In this document: one piece after another, positions 23,713-32,356 of the stretch
Layout of the letters: each line of letters opens with the position of its first letter
Numbering within the stretch: position 1 is the stretch's first letter
NCBI GenBank assembly: GCA_035499735.1
Contig: DATJYC010000011.1
Location: 1-64,000 of the forward strand
DNA length: 64,000 nucleotides
Direction: 5' to 3'
From: VBDM01 sp035499735
GTDB taxonomy: Bacteria; Pseudomonadota; Gammaproteobacteria; Burkholderiales; SG8-39
Notes under the pieces: generated by a model
What the model was told of the DNA's origin: nothing
Seen by the model: the letters and a program-made list of their open reading frames with translations, nothing else
Databases searched by the model: none
Program-made: the position numbers and the translations under genes

Positions 23713-25239
23713 ATGAACACCCGTGACCCCGCGCTCGCGAAGGCCCGCGAGCTCTCCCATTTCGTCGGCGGCAAGCACGTGAGGGGGGAGAGCGGGCGCT
23801 TCGGCGACGTGTTCAATCCCACGACCGGCGCGCTCGCTTCGCGGGCCCCGCTTGCCTCGAAGGGCGAGGTCGAGCGCGCGATCGCCGTCGCAAAGGAGGC
23901 TTTCGCCGGCTGGTCGGAGACCTCGCCCGTCACGCGGGCCCGGGTGATGTTCAAGTTCAAGGAACTGGTCGAGAAGCATATCGACGAGCTGGCGCTGATC
24001 GTGTCGAACGAGCACGGCAAGGTTCTGTCGGATGCCAAGGGCTCGGTGCAGCGCGGCCTCGAGGTGGTCGAGTTCGCCTGCGGCATCCCGCACCTCATGA
24101 AGGGCGAGTACTCGGACAACATCACCGCGGGCATGGACCTGTACTCGATCCGCCAGCCGCTGGGCGTGTGCGCGGGCATCACGCCGTTCAACTTCCCAGC
24201 GATGGTGCCGATGTGGATGTTTCCGGTGGCGATCGCCTGCGGCAACACCTTCATACTCAAGCCGTCGGAAAAGGACCCCTCCTGCGGCCTGCGGCTCGCG
24301 GAGCTGATGATGGAGGCCGGCGCGCCGCCCGGGGTGCTCAACGTCGTCAACGGCGACAAGGAGGCGGTCGACACGCTGCTCACCGACCCGCGCGTCGCCG
24401 CCGTGAGCTTCGTCGGCTCGACGCCGATCGCGAAGTACGTCTTCGCCACCGGCTCGGTGAACGGCAAGCGGGTGCAGGCGCTGGGCGGCGCGAAGAACCA
24501 CATGGTGGTGATGCCCGACGCCGACATCGAGGGCGCGGCCGAAGCCCTGATGGGCGCGGCCTACGGCTCGGCCGGGGAGCGCTGCATGGCGATCTCGGTT
24601 GCGGTGCCGGTCACCGAGCGCACGGGGAATGAACTGATCGAGGCCATGGTGCCGAGGATCAGGAAGCTCAAGATCGGCCCTTCGACCGACAATGCCTCCG
24701 AGATGGGGCCGCTCGTCACGCGCGAGCACCGAGACAAGGTGAAGGGCTACGTCGACCTCGGGGTGAAGGAGGGCGCCAGCCTGGTGGTCGACGGGCGCGG
24801 CTTCTCGGTTCCCGAGCAGCCGAACGGCTTTTTCCTCGGCGGGAGTCTCTTCGACCGCGTCCGGCCGGACATGCGCATCTACAAGGAGGAGATCTTCGGC
24901 CCGGTGCTTTCTGTGGTGCGCGCGAGGAGTTTCGACGAGGCGCTCGCGCTTCCCTCGGACCACGAGTACGGCAACGGCGTTGCGATCTTCACCAGGAACG
25001 GCGACGTCGCGCGCAACTTCACCCACAAGGTCAACTGCGGCATGGTCGGCATCAACGTGCCGATCCCGGTGCCCCTGTCGTTCCACTCGTTCGGGGGCTG
25101 GAAGCACTCGATCTTCGGCGACATGAACCAGCACGGGCCCGAGGGCGTGCGCTTCTACACGCGCATCAAGACCGTGACCTCGCGCTGGCGCGAAGGCGTC
25201 AACCCGGCCGCGAATTTCGGCATGCCGCTGATGAAGTAG
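23713..25239 (+). CDS. mmsA: Methylmalonate-semialdehyde dehydrogenase (CoA-acylating)
   Basis: 508 residues from ATG at 23713. Family marks: HFVGGKHVRGESGRFGDVFNPTTG, CAGITPFNFPAMVPMWMFP, VSFVGSTPIAKYVF, the MmsA-specific GGAKNHMVVMPDAD in place of the Glu-containing ALDH motif, and catalytic Cys in GSAGERCMAISVAV. EEIFGPVLSVVR and KHSIFGDMNQHGPEGVRFYT close the protein. It converts malonate or methylmalonate semialdehyde to acetyl- or propionyl-CoA. It is the first gene of a seven-gene run with a ring-cleavage-like dioxygenase and an aldolase, where it could take an aldolase-derived semialdehyde. Confidence 0.93.
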   Translation: MNTRDPALAKARELSHFVGGKHVRGESGRFGDVFNPTTGALASRAPLASKGEVERAIAVAKEAFAGWSETSPVTRARVMFKFKELVEKHIDELALIVSNEHGKVLSDAKGSVQRGLEVVEFACGIPHLMKGEYSDNITAGMDLYSIRQPLGVCAGITPFNFPAMVPMWMFPVAIACGNTFILKPSEKDPSCGLRLAELMMEAGAPPGVLNVVNGDKEAVDTLLTDPRVAAVSFVGSTPIAKYVFATGSVNGKRVQALGGAKNHMVVMPDADIEGAAEALMGAAYGSAGERCMAISVAVPVTERTGNELIEAMVPRIRKLKIGPSTDNASEMGPLVTREHRDKVKGYVDLGVKEGASLVVDGRGFSVPEQPNGFFLGGSLFDRVRPDMRIYKEEIFGPVLSVVRARSFDEALALPSDHEYGNGVAIFTRNGDVARNFTHKVNCGMVGINVPIPVPLSFHSFGGWKHSIFGDMNQHGPEGVRFYTRIKTVTSRWREGVNPAANFGMPLMK

Positions 25240-25240
25240 C

Positions 25241-26164
25241 ATGGTCGAGCTCCACGACATCCGCTACCTTCGTATCGGCACGCCGGATCTGGATTCGGCC
25301 GTCGAGTTCGCGACGAGGATCGTCGGCCTGCAGCTCGTGGGGCGCGAGGGCAAGGCCGCGTACTTCCGCAGCGACAAGGTCGCGGTGCGCGGCGACACGC
25401 GCGACCACACGCTGGTGTATTTCGAGGGCGATCCGAACGACCACGTCATCGGCTTCGACCTGAAGAACCGCGACGAATTCGACCGCGTGGGCGCGGAGCT
25501 CGAGCGCGCGGGCCGCCCGGTGCGCCACGGCACCAGGGCCGAGTGCGAGCTGCGCCGCGTGCAGCAGTTCCTCGCGTTCCAGGACCCGAGCGGGAACAAC
25601 GTCGAGATCGTCGTGCGCCCCTACCATTCGGGCACGCGCACCTTCCCCTCGCGCGACGCCGGCATTACCCACTTCAGCCACATCGGGCTCAAGACCTCGA
25701 ACGCGCCGCGCGACGAGGCCTTCTGGACGAAGGTCCTGAACGCGCGCGTGTCCGACTGGATCGGGGAGGCGCCGCTGCTGCGCGTCAACACCATCCACCA
25801 CACGCTCGCGCTCTTTCCCTCGGCGAACCCCGGCGTGCAGCACATCAACCACCAGGTCGAGGACTTCGACGACGTGATGCGCTCGTACTATTTCCTGCGC
25901 GAGAAGGGCGTGCGCATCGTGTTCGGGCCCGGGCGCCATCCGTCTTCCTCGGCGTGCTTCCTCTATTTCGAGGGCCCGGACAGGATGGTGTACGAGTACT
26001 CGGTCGGGGTGAAGCACATCCTTCCCGAGGACGAGGCCGCGTACCGGCCGCGGCAGTTCCCCTTCGCGCCCGAGTCGTTCTGCATGTGGGGATCGAAGCC
26101 GGACATTCCGGAGTTTCGCGCCGACCAGAAAGACAAGAAGCCGCCGCTCAAGACCGTGGCCTGA
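25241..26164 (+). CDS. VOC-superfamily extradiol ring-cleavage dioxygenase
   Basis: 307 residues starting one base after the mmsA stop. It has two vicinal-oxygen-chelate modules: an N-terminal one (DIRYLRIGTPDLDSAVEF to NNVEIVVRPYH) and a C-terminal one with metal ligands His in ITHFSHIGLKT, His in VQHINHQVEDFDD and Glu in DRMVYEYSVG. This two-domain His-His-Glu layout is that of type I extradiol dioxygenases (BphC/catechol 2,3-dioxygenase). It cleaves an aromatic vicinal diol meta to the hydroxyls with Fe(II) or Mn(II). Which catechol is used is unknown. The downstream aldolase and hydrolase genes fit a meta pathway. Confidence 0.88.
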   Translation: MVELHDIRYLRIGTPDLDSAVEFATRIVGLQLVGREGKAAYFRSDKVAVRGDTRDHTLVYFEGDPNDHVIGFDLKNRDEFDRVGAELERAGRPVRHGTRAECELRRVQQFLAFQDPSGNNVEIVVRPYHSGTRTFPSRDAGITHFSHIGLKTSNAPRDEAFWTKVLNARVSDWIGEAPLLRVNTIHHTLALFPSANPGVQHINHQVEDFDDVMRSYYFLREKGVRIVFGPGRHPSSSACFLYFEGPDRMVYEYSVGVKHILPEDEAAYRPRQFPFAPESFCMWGSKPDIPEFRADQKDKKPPLKTVA

Positions 26165-26168
26165 ATCG

Positions 26169-26837
26169 ATGGAGGAGGAACAGCAGATCGTGGTGCGCAA
26201 GATGGCGCGGGCCCTGTCCCGCGCCGGACTGGCCACCGCCTACGGCCATTGCAGCGTGCGCCTCGGGGAAGCGTCGTTTCTCGTGTGCGCGTCCAAGCCC
26301 ATGGGCCTCATCAAGCCCGGCGAGCCCGGGACCGCGGTCTCGACCGACGCGCCGCTGCCCGAGGGCGTGCTCGGCGAGGTCAGGATGCATCAGCAGATCT
26401 ACAAGCGCCGCGCCGAGGTCCGCGCGATCTGCCGCTTCATCTCTCCCAACGTGGTGACTCTCGCTGCCCTCGGGACGACCCCCCGGGCCCGCCACGGCCA
26501 GGGCGCACATTTCTATCCGCAGGTGCCGTTCTGGACCGACCCGGGCCTGATCCGCAACGACCCGGCGGCGGTGGGCGTGGCGCAGGCCATGGGCAAGGCG
26601 CCCGCGGTCGTCGTGAGCGTGAACGGCGCGGTGACCGGCGCCGAGACCCCGCAGCAGGCCGTGGCGCTCGCGGTGTTCCTCGAGGACGCGGCCCGGATCG
26701 AGCTCGCCGCGCTCTCGGCCGGGCTCGCCGACAAGGCGCCGCGCATGAACGAGGAGCAGGCGAAGAACCGCGCGACCTGGCAGGGGCGCATCGCCGAGCG
26801 GATGTGGGATCATCTGACCGCGGGCGATCCTGAGTGA
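26169..26837 (+). CDS. Class II aldolase/adducin-family protein
   Basis: 222 residues from ATG at 26169. The adducin-type fold appears as MARALSRAGLATAYGHCSVRLGEASFLVCASKPMGLIKPGE, VRMHQQIYKRRAEVRAICRFISPNVVTLAAL and the C-terminal AVTGAETPQQAVALAVFLEDAARIEL. In classical members a cluster of His binds zinc; here the second canonical HxH region reads ICRFISPN, so its metal site differs from fuculose aldolase. Such proteins occur in aromatic and keto-acid pathways as aldolases or decarboxylases. Four bases separate it from the dioxygenase. Confidence 0.82.
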   Translation: MEEEQQIVVRKMARALSRAGLATAYGHCSVRLGEASFLVCASKPMGLIKPGEPGTAVSTDAPLPEGVLGEVRMHQQIYKRRAEVRAICRFISPNVVTLAALGTTPRARHGQGAHFYPQVPFWTDPGLIRNDPAAVGVAQAMGKAPAVVVSVNGAVTGAETPQQAVALAVFLEDAARIELAALSAGLADKAPRMNEEQAKNRATWQGRIAERMWDHLTAGDPE

Positions 26838-26847
26838 GGAGGAGACT

Positions 26848-27900
26848 ATGACTCGATTCGGCAAGCTGGCGGCTGTGGCTTCGGCGGTGCTCCTGGCGTC
26901 CTGCGCGGGCGGCCCCTCAGGGCCGCGCGCGCCGGCCTCGCCCAAGTCCACGGTCGCGCCGCCCGCAGCGCCCGCGCTGCAGACGGTCAACCTGATCGTC
27001 TTCCCGGGCGGTTTCAACTGGCCGATCTGGGTGGCGCAGGAGAAGGGCTTCTTCGCGCGAAACGGCATCGACGTGAAGATCACGCCGACGCCGAGCTCGG
27101 TGTTCCAGCTGACCAACCTGATCGACGGCAAGTTCGACATCGCCATGACGGCGATCGACAACCTCATCGCCTACCACGAGGGCCAGGGCGAGGTGCCCAA
27201 GACCGATCCGGAGCTGTTCGCCTTCATGGGCGGAGACAACGGCTTCCTGCGCTTGGTGACGGTGCCCGAGGTCAGGAGCTACAGCCAGCTGCGCCACAAG
27301 ACCCTCTCGGTCGACGCGCGCACCACCGGGTACGCCTTCGTCCTGTTCGAGATGCTCGCGCGCAACAAGCTGCGCCTCGACAAGGACTACAAGGTGGTCC
27401 CCGCGGGCGGGGTGCTGCAACGTTTCCAGGCGCTCCTGGAGAAGAAGCACGCCGGGACGCTGTTGCTGTCGCCTTTCGAGGTGCAGGCCGAGGAGAAGGG
27501 CTTCCACCGGCTCGGCAACGCGACCGACGTGATCGGGCGCTACCAGGGCCTGGTCGGCGGCGCGCGCAAGAGCTGGGCCGAGAAGAACCAGAACGCGGTG
27601 GTCGGCTACATCCGTGCGTTCAGCGACGCGGTCGACTGGCTCTACGACCCGGCCAACCGCGACGAGGCGATCTCGATCTTCACCAAGAACCTGCCGAACG
27701 CGAGCCCGCAGGCGGCGCTCGTCGCGTACGGCATCCTGCTCGCCCCCGCGGACGGGTTCCAGAAGAAGGCGAAGATCGACCTGGACGGCGTCAAGACGGT
27801 GCTCGCGCTGCGCACCAAGTACGCCAAGCCGCACAAAGTGCTGAAAGACCCGGCTCTGTACTACGATCCGTCCTTCTACGAAGCGGCGATGTTCAAATGA
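26848..27900 (+). CDS. NMT1/SsuA-like ABC substrate-binding lipoprotein
   Basis: 350 residues. A lipoprotein signal (AAVASAVLLASC) gives a lipobox Cys and a Pro/Ala-rich linker to about residue 48. The binding fold begins TVNLIVFPGGFNWPIWVAQEKGFFARNGIDVKI, with FDIAMTAIDNLIAYHEGQGE and the RTTGYAFVLFEML helix, typical of NMT1/THI5-like periplasmic receptors for organosulfonates, phthalate-type or pyrimidine-like compounds. No permease or ATPase gene is adjacent. Its place inside the dioxygenase operon suggests uptake of the pathway's starting compound. Confidence 0.88.
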   Translation: MTRFGKLAAVASAVLLASCAGGPSGPRAPASPKSTVAPPAAPALQTVNLIVFPGGFNWPIWVAQEKGFFARNGIDVKITPTPSSVFQLTNLIDGKFDIAMTAIDNLIAYHEGQGEVPKTDPELFAFMGGDNGFLRLVTVPEVRSYSQLRHKTLSVDARTTGYAFVLFEMLARNKLRLDKDYKVVPAGGVLQRFQALLEKKHAGTLLLSPFEVQAEEKGFHRLGNATDVIGRYQGLVGGARKSWAEKNQNAVVGYIRAFSDAVDWLYDPANRDEAISIFTKNLPNASPQAALVAYGILLAPADGFQKKAKIDLDGVKTVLALRTKYAKPHKVLKDPALYYDPSFYEAAMFK

Positions 27901-27928
27901 CAGGGAATTCAACCCAAAGCGAGAAGAC

Positions 27929-28495
27929 GTGAACACGACATTCGACGTGCTCGGCATCTGCGGCAGCCTCAGGCAGAAGTCCTGGAACATGGCGGCGCTC
28001 AGGACGGCCGGCGAGCTGATGCCCGCGGGGCTGAAGCTCCGGGTCACGAGCATCGGCGATCTGCCGATCTACAACCAGGACATCCAGGACAAGGGCTTTC
28101 CTGCCGGCGCGACGCGCCTGCGCGACGAGATCCTCGCTGCCGACGCGCTGCTCTTCGCCACGCCCGAGTACAACTGGTCGCTGTCGGCGGCGCTCAAGAA
28201 CGCGATCGACTGGATGTCGCGCTTCGATCCCCAGCCCTTCCAGAACAAGCCGGCCGCGGTGTTCAGCGCGAGCCGCGGCCCCGTCGGCGGGGCGAGGGTG
28301 CAGTACGACCTGCGCCGCATCCTGTCGGGCCTCGGGGTGCTGTGGCTTGCGAGGCCCGAGGTCTTCATCGGGATGGCGGGGACGAAGTTCGCGCCCGACG
28401 GGAAGCTCATCGACGAGACGACCCGCAAGTTCCTCACCGACGAGATGGTCGCATTCGAGGACTGGGTCAAGCGCATGAAGCGCGCTTTTGCGTGA
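27929..28495 (+). CDS. NADPH-dependent FMN reductase
   Basis: 188 residues from a GTG at 27929. The flavodoxin-like fold is given by DVLGICGSLRQKSWNMAALRTA (phosphate loop), LPIYNQDIQDKGFP, LLFATPEYNWSLSAALKNAIDWMSR and FSASRGPVGGARVQYDLRRIL. These are the signatures of the ChrR/YieF/ArsH-like NAD(P)H:FMN or quinone reductases. It may supply reduced flavin to an oxygenase or reduce quinones made during ring metabolism. It lies between the binding-protein and FAH genes in the catabolic operon. Confidence 0.92.
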   Translation: MNTTFDVLGICGSLRQKSWNMAALRTAGELMPAGLKLRVTSIGDLPIYNQDIQDKGFPAGATRLRDEILAADALLFATPEYNWSLSAALKNAIDWMSRFDPQPFQNKPAAVFSASRGPVGGARVQYDLRRILSGLGVLWLARPEVFIGMAGTKFAPDGKLIDETTRKFLTDEMVAFEDWVKRMKRAFA

Positions 28496-28505
28496 AAGGG
28501 ACGGA

Positions 28506-29438
28506 ATGAGCTACAAGCTGCTGAGCTTCAAGTCCGGCCGCGAAGCGCGCGCGGGGCTGCTGGTGGACGAGCAGGTCTACGACGCCGCCTTCGTCACGGA
28601 CCAGCCCGGGTGGTCCACGGTCCTCGGAGCTCTTCAGGACTGGCCGAAGGCGCACCGCGAGTTCTCCGCGTTCGCGAAGCGCATCGCCTCCGGCAAGAGC
28701 AGGATGAGGGGAACGCCGCTCGCCCGCGCCAGGCTGCTCGCCCCGGTGCTCTATCCCGGCAACATCTACTGCGCGGGCGCAAACTACACCGATCACATGG
28801 CCGAGATGGCGCGCGCGCAGGGCAAGGAGCCCGGGCCGACGATGAAGGACCTGGGCGAGAAGCCCTGGCATTTCGTGAAGACCTCGAGGAGCTCGGTGGT
28901 GGGCCCCGGCGCGAAGGTCAGGCTGCCCGCGTACTCGCAGAAGGTCGACTGGGAGGTCGAGCTCGCCGCGGTGATCGGCCGGGCGGCGAAGGACGTGACG
29001 GCGGACAAGGCGCTCGCCAGCGTCGCCGGCTGGACCATCGCGAACGACCTCTCGGCGCGCGACGCGATGAAGCGCGACAAGAACCCGCCGGCCTCGCCCT
29101 TCCACTACGACTGGGTCAGCCAGAAGTGCTTCGAGGGCTCGTGTCCCCTCGGACCCTGGATCGTCCCGGCGGCGGACATCGCCGAGCCGCACCGGCTCGG
29201 CATACGCCTGTGGGTGAACGGCGAGCTGATGCAGGACTCGAACACGTCGAAGCTCATCTTCGACACCGCCGAGCAGATCGAGATGCTCTCCTCGCGCGTG
29301 ACGCTCCACCCCGGCGACTTGATCCTCACCGGAACGCCGGCGGGAGTGGGCATGGGCCGGGGCCGCTTCCTCAAGACCGGCGACACCGTCAGGCTCTGGA
29401 TCGAGAACATCGGCGAGCTGGTGCATGCGATCGCCTGA
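28506..29438 (+). CDS. Fumarylacetoacetate hydrolase-family protein
   Basis: 310 residues; ATG at 28506 follows AGGGACGG and is preferred to a start overlapping the upstream gene. The FAH fold is clear: YPGNIYCAGANYTDHMAEMA, the metal-binding EVELAAVIGRAAKDV, WTIANDLSARDAMKRDK, GTPAGVGMGRGRFLKTGDTVRLWIENIGE. Members hydrolyse carbon-carbon bonds in diketoacids (fumarylpyruvate, oxalohydroxyhexadiene-dioate) or decarboxylate/hydrate meta-cleavage products. Within this operon it would act after ring opening. Substrate inferred from context only. Confidence 0.93.
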   Translation: MSYKLLSFKSGREARAGLLVDEQVYDAAFVTDQPGWSTVLGALQDWPKAHREFSAFAKRIASGKSRMRGTPLARARLLAPVLYPGNIYCAGANYTDHMAEMARAQGKEPGPTMKDLGEKPWHFVKTSRSSVVGPGAKVRLPAYSQKVDWEVELAAVIGRAAKDVTADKALASVAGWTIANDLSARDAMKRDKNPPASPFHYDWVSQKCFEGSCPLGPWIVPAADIAEPHRLGIRLWVNGELMQDSNTSKLIFDTAEQIEMLSSRVTLHPGDLILTGTPAGVGMGRGRFLKTGDTVRLWIENIGELVHAIA

Positions 29439-29459
29439 CTTCAACCAACCGGAAGGGAA

Positions 29460-29858
29460 ATGGCAATGGCAATGGTGAAAGAGCTGTGGGATAAGGGGCT
29501 TGCCGTGCGCAAGGAAGTGCTCGGCGCCGAGTACGTGGAGCGCAACCTGAAAGCCGCCGACGACTTCGGCATGGCGATGCAGGAGTACGCGACCGAGGCC
29601 TGCTGGGGGACGATCTGGACGCGGCCGCAGCTGCCGAAGAAGACGCGGAGCCTCCTCAACCTCGCCATGCTCTCGGCGCTCAACCGCCCGCACGAGTTCA
29701 AGGTGCACGTGAAGGGCGCGCTCACGAACGGCTGCACCCGCGAGGAGATCCGCGAGGTGCTGCTGCAGGTGGCGTGCTACTGCGGCGTGCCGGCGGGCGT
29801 CGAGGCGTTCAGGCTCGCGCGCGAGGCGATGCAGGAGGCCGAGCAGGGCAGGAAGTAG
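29460..29858 (+). CDS. Carboxymuconolactone decarboxylase-family protein
   Basis: 132 residues from ATG at 29460. It is a single alpha-helical CMD domain: LDFGM-type helix AADDFGMAMQEYATEACWGTIWTRP, then TRSLLNLAMLSALNRPHEFKVHVKGALTNGCTREEIREVLLQVACYCGVPAGVEAFRLA. The C-terminal Cys pair region of AhpD-type peroxidases is not in CxxC form here (ACYCG), which favours the lactone-decarboxylase-like branch. It closes the seven-gene operon. In aromatic degradation the family converts carboxymuconolactone; here it may act on a related lactone. Confidence 0.9.
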   Translation: MAMAMVKELWDKGLAVRKEVLGAEYVERNLKAADDFGMAMQEYATEACWGTIWTRPQLPKKTRSLLNLAMLSALNRPHEFKVHVKGALTNGCTREEIREVLLQVACYCGVPAGVEAFRLAREAMQEAEQGRK

Positions 29859-29868
29859 CCTGGCGCGC

Positions 29869-30366
29869 TCACATCTTGTTCGCGCCGCCGTCCATGAGCT
29901 GGATCTCCTCGAGGCGCTGGGTCGTACGGACCTTGCCTGCCGTGCGGTCGAAGAGCACGTTGAAGAACATGTAGCTGGTGTCGTAGTAGCGCCAGATCCA
30001 GGTCTCCTCGTCGCGGACGGGGAAGTTCCAGATTTCCCGGGGCCGGCCCAGCGTGCGGAAGACGTCGTCCCGCGACATCCCGGGGACGATCTTGGAGAAA
30101 TAGGGCTCGGAGAGCGCCTGGTGGATCTCCTCGACCTTCCGGTCCGCGCCCATCGTGATGATGAAGGTCTGCGTCGCGTAGTAGCCGCGCGGGTATTGCC
30201 AGAGCTCGGAGCCGTCCGGGTTCTTCCAAACGGTCACCGGCGCGCCGACCTTGTCCCTGACGTTCACGTCCGAGTCGCCGGGAGAGATGCTCGAGAAGCT
30301 GGCGCAACCTGCCGCGAGGGCGGCAAGGGCGAGGGTGCTTGCGCGAAGGGAGGCGTGGAGGTTCAT
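29869..30366 (-). CDS. Small outer-membrane-type lipoprotein (SmpA/BamE-like repeats)
   Basis: 165 residues from ATG at 30366. A lipoprotein signal with TLALAALAAGCASF ends at a lipobox AGC. The mature part has two short SmpA/OmlA-like units, one around DKVGAPVTVWKNPDGSELWQYP and one around GMSRDDVFRTLGRPREIWNFP, each followed by aromatic strands (YYDTSYMFFNVLFD). It faces left, converging on the CMD gene, and shares a 100-bp divergent region with the tautomerase gene. Its role is likely structural in the envelope; it is not BamE itself by gene context. Confidence 0.72.
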   Translation of the reverse strand: MNLHASLRASTLALAALAAGCASFSSISPGDSDVNVRDKVGAPVTVWKNPDGSELWQYPRGYYATQTFIITMGADRKVEEIHQALSEPYFSKIVPGMSRDDVFRTLGRPREIWNFPVRDEETWIWRYYDTSYMFFNVLFDRTAGKVRTTQRLEEIQLMDGGANKM

Positions 30367-30466
30367 GTTCGCTCCGCTATGAGGTACGATCACAGTCTGA
30401 ACTGCCGCTGGATCACTGTAAACAATACCGGCCGGTCCCTATTCCTGGCCTGACAAACCACTGAAT

Positions 30467-31549
30467 ATGCAGCGCCGAATACCCTGCGTTCTGATGCGCG
30501 GCGGGACTTCCCGGGGTCCTTATTTCCTCGCCTCCGACCTGCCCGCCGAGGCCGCGAAGCGGGACGCGGTGCTGCTCGCCGTCATGGGGTCTCCCCATCA
30601 GCTTCAGGTCGACGGGATCGGCGGCTCGAATACGCTCACCAGCAAGGTCGCCATCGTCAGCCGGTCGAAGCACGAGGGCGCCGACGTCGACTATCTCTTC
30701 GCCCAGGTCTCGGTGAACGAGGCCTTCGTCGACACCAAGCCCAACTGCGGCAACATGCTCGCCGGCGTCGGCCCGTTCGCGATCGAGACCGGCCTCGTGA
30801 AGGCTTCGAGCCCGACGACACTCGTTCGCATCTACAACGTCAACACGGAATCGCTGATCGAGGCGATCGTGCAGACGCCGGGCGGCGAGGTGCAGTACGA
30901 GGGCGCGACGCACATCGACGGCGTGAGCGACCCCGCGGCTCCCATCAAGCTCACCTTCCTCGACGCGCTCGGCGCGGTCACCGGCAAGCTGCTCCCGACC
31001 GGGAGCGCGCTCGACGCGATCCAGGGGGTGGACGCGACCTGCATCGACATGGCGATGCCGCTCGTCATCATGCCTGCGGAGGCCTTCGGCAAGACCGGCA
31101 AGGAGTCTCCGGCCGAGCTCGACGCCGACCGTGCCATGATGCAGAGGGTGGAGTCGATTCGGCTGGAGGCCGGGAGGCGCATGGGCATGGGCGACGTGTC
31201 GAAGCTCGTCGTTCCCAAGCCCGCGCTGGTGTCGCGTCCGTCGCAGGGCGGCAACATCGCCTCGCGCTACTTCACCCCGCACGCCTGCCATAAGGCCCAT
31301 GCCGTCACCGGCGCGCTCGCCGTCGCCACCGCCGCGGTGCTGCCCGGCACGGTCGCGAGCCGCTTCGTGGAGCCGAAGGGATTCTCGGGAGGGGTGCTCG
31401 CGATCGAGCACCCCTCGGGGAAGATCGAGGTCGACCTCGTCACGAGCCGCAACGGCTCCGCGCCCGTGGTCGAGCGCGCCTCGTTCGTGCGCACCGCGCG
31501 GCGCATCTTCGAGGGCCACGTGTACGTGCCCGCCGCGCTTCTGGACTGA
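30467..31549 (+). CDS. PrpF/4-oxalomesaconate tautomerase-family isomerase
   Basis: 360 residues from ATG at 30467. The start IPCVLMRGGTSRGPYFLASDLP is the family signature; LQVDGIGGSNTLTSKVAIVS, VNEAFVDTKPNCGNMLAGVGPFAIE and QGGNIASRYFTPHACHKAHAVTGA follow, including the conserved catalytic-type Cys in NCGN. The family covers 4-oxalomesaconate tautomerase (GalD, gallate pathway) and PrpF aconitate isomerase (methylcitrate cycle with AcnD). The window has a gallate-type dioxygenase and AcnA rather than AcnD, so the GalD role is somewhat favoured, but the genes are 23 kb apart. Confidence 0.85.
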   Translation: MQRRIPCVLMRGGTSRGPYFLASDLPAEAAKRDAVLLAVMGSPHQLQVDGIGGSNTLTSKVAIVSRSKHEGADVDYLFAQVSVNEAFVDTKPNCGNMLAGVGPFAIETGLVKASSPTTLVRIYNVNTESLIEAIVQTPGGEVQYEGATHIDGVSDPAAPIKLTFLDALGAVTGKLLPTGSALDAIQGVDATCIDMAMPLVIMPAEAFGKTGKESPAELDADRAMMQRVESIRLEAGRRMGMGDVSKLVVPKPALVSRPSQGGNIASRYFTPHACHKAHAVTGALAVATAAVLPGTVASRFVEPKGFSGGVLAIEHPSGKIEVDLVTSRNGSAPVVERASFVRTARRIFEGHVYVPAALLD

Positions 31550-31570
31550 CCGGTTATACGGAGGATCGTC

Positions 31571-32356
31571 ATGGATCTGGGTCTCAAGGGAAAGAACGCC
31601 GCGATCAGCGGATCGAGCCAGGGCATCGGGCTCGCCATCGCGGCGGCGCTGGCGAAGGAGGGCTGCAACGTCGCGCTGTCGGCGCGCGGCGCCCAGGGGC
31701 TGGACGCCGCAGTGAAGGAGATGCAGGCGCTCGGCGCCAAGGCGGCCGGCGTCGTCACCGATTTCGCCACGGAGGAAGGCTGCAAGCAGTTCGTGGACGC
31801 AGCGGTGGAGAAGCTGGGCGGGATGGACATCCTGGTGAACAACGTCGGCGGGCTGGTTCCCGGCTCGCTCGAGCAGCTCACCGCGGAACAATGGGACAAG
31901 ATCCTGCACCTGAAGCTGATGGCGGCGGTGCACACGACCAAGCACGCGCTGCCGCACCTGAAGAAGGCGAAGGGCGCGCGCATCCTCAACGTCTCGGGCG
32001 TCACGGGCAGGCAGCTGCAGCCGGGCACGTGGACGACGACGCTGACGAACACGGCGATCATCGGCTTCTCCAAGCTCCTGGCGGGCGAGCTCGGCGCCTC
32101 GGGCATCACGGTCAACAACATCTGCCCCGGCTTCACCAACGTGAAGTCCTGGGGCCCGCGCGCCGAGGCGATGGGCAAGGCGCGCGGCACGAGCGCCGAC
32201 CAGGTGCGCGCCGGCATCGCGGCGCAGACCCTGCTCGGGCGCTGGGCCGAGCCCGAGGAGATCGGCAACGTCGCGGCCTTCCTCGTATCGGCCAGGGCCA
32301 GCTACATGACCGGCACCACCGTCGAGGTATGCGGCGGCTTCATCCGCTCTATCTAG
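31571..32356 (+). CDS. SDR-family protein lacking the catalytic YxxxK
   Basis: 261 residues, ATG at 31571 after GGAGG-like bases. The cofactor motifs are normal: GSSQGIGLAIAAALAKEG, and NNVGG in DILVNNVGGLVP, with the Ser in NVSGVTG. Where Tyr-x-x-x-Lys should stand, the sequence reads TTTLTNTAIIGFSK, so both Tyr and Lys are missing although the surrounding helix is aligned. The C-terminus CPGFTNVKSWG to TGTTVEVCGGF is otherwise ordinary. It may bind NAD(P) without standard reductase chemistry. The next gene's ATG lies inside its last 28 bases. Confidence 0.85.
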   Translation: MDLGLKGKNAAISGSSQGIGLAIAAALAKEGCNVALSARGAQGLDAAVKEMQALGAKAAGVVTDFATEEGCKQFVDAAVEKLGGMDILVNNVGGLVPGSLEQLTAEQWDKILHLKLMAAVHTTKHALPHLKKAKGARILNVSGVTGRQLQPGTWTTTLTNTAIIGFSKLLAGELGASGITVNNICPGFTNVKSWGPRAEAMGKARGTSADQVRAGIAAQTLLGRWAEPEEIGNVAAFLVSARASYMTGTTVEVCGGFIRSI

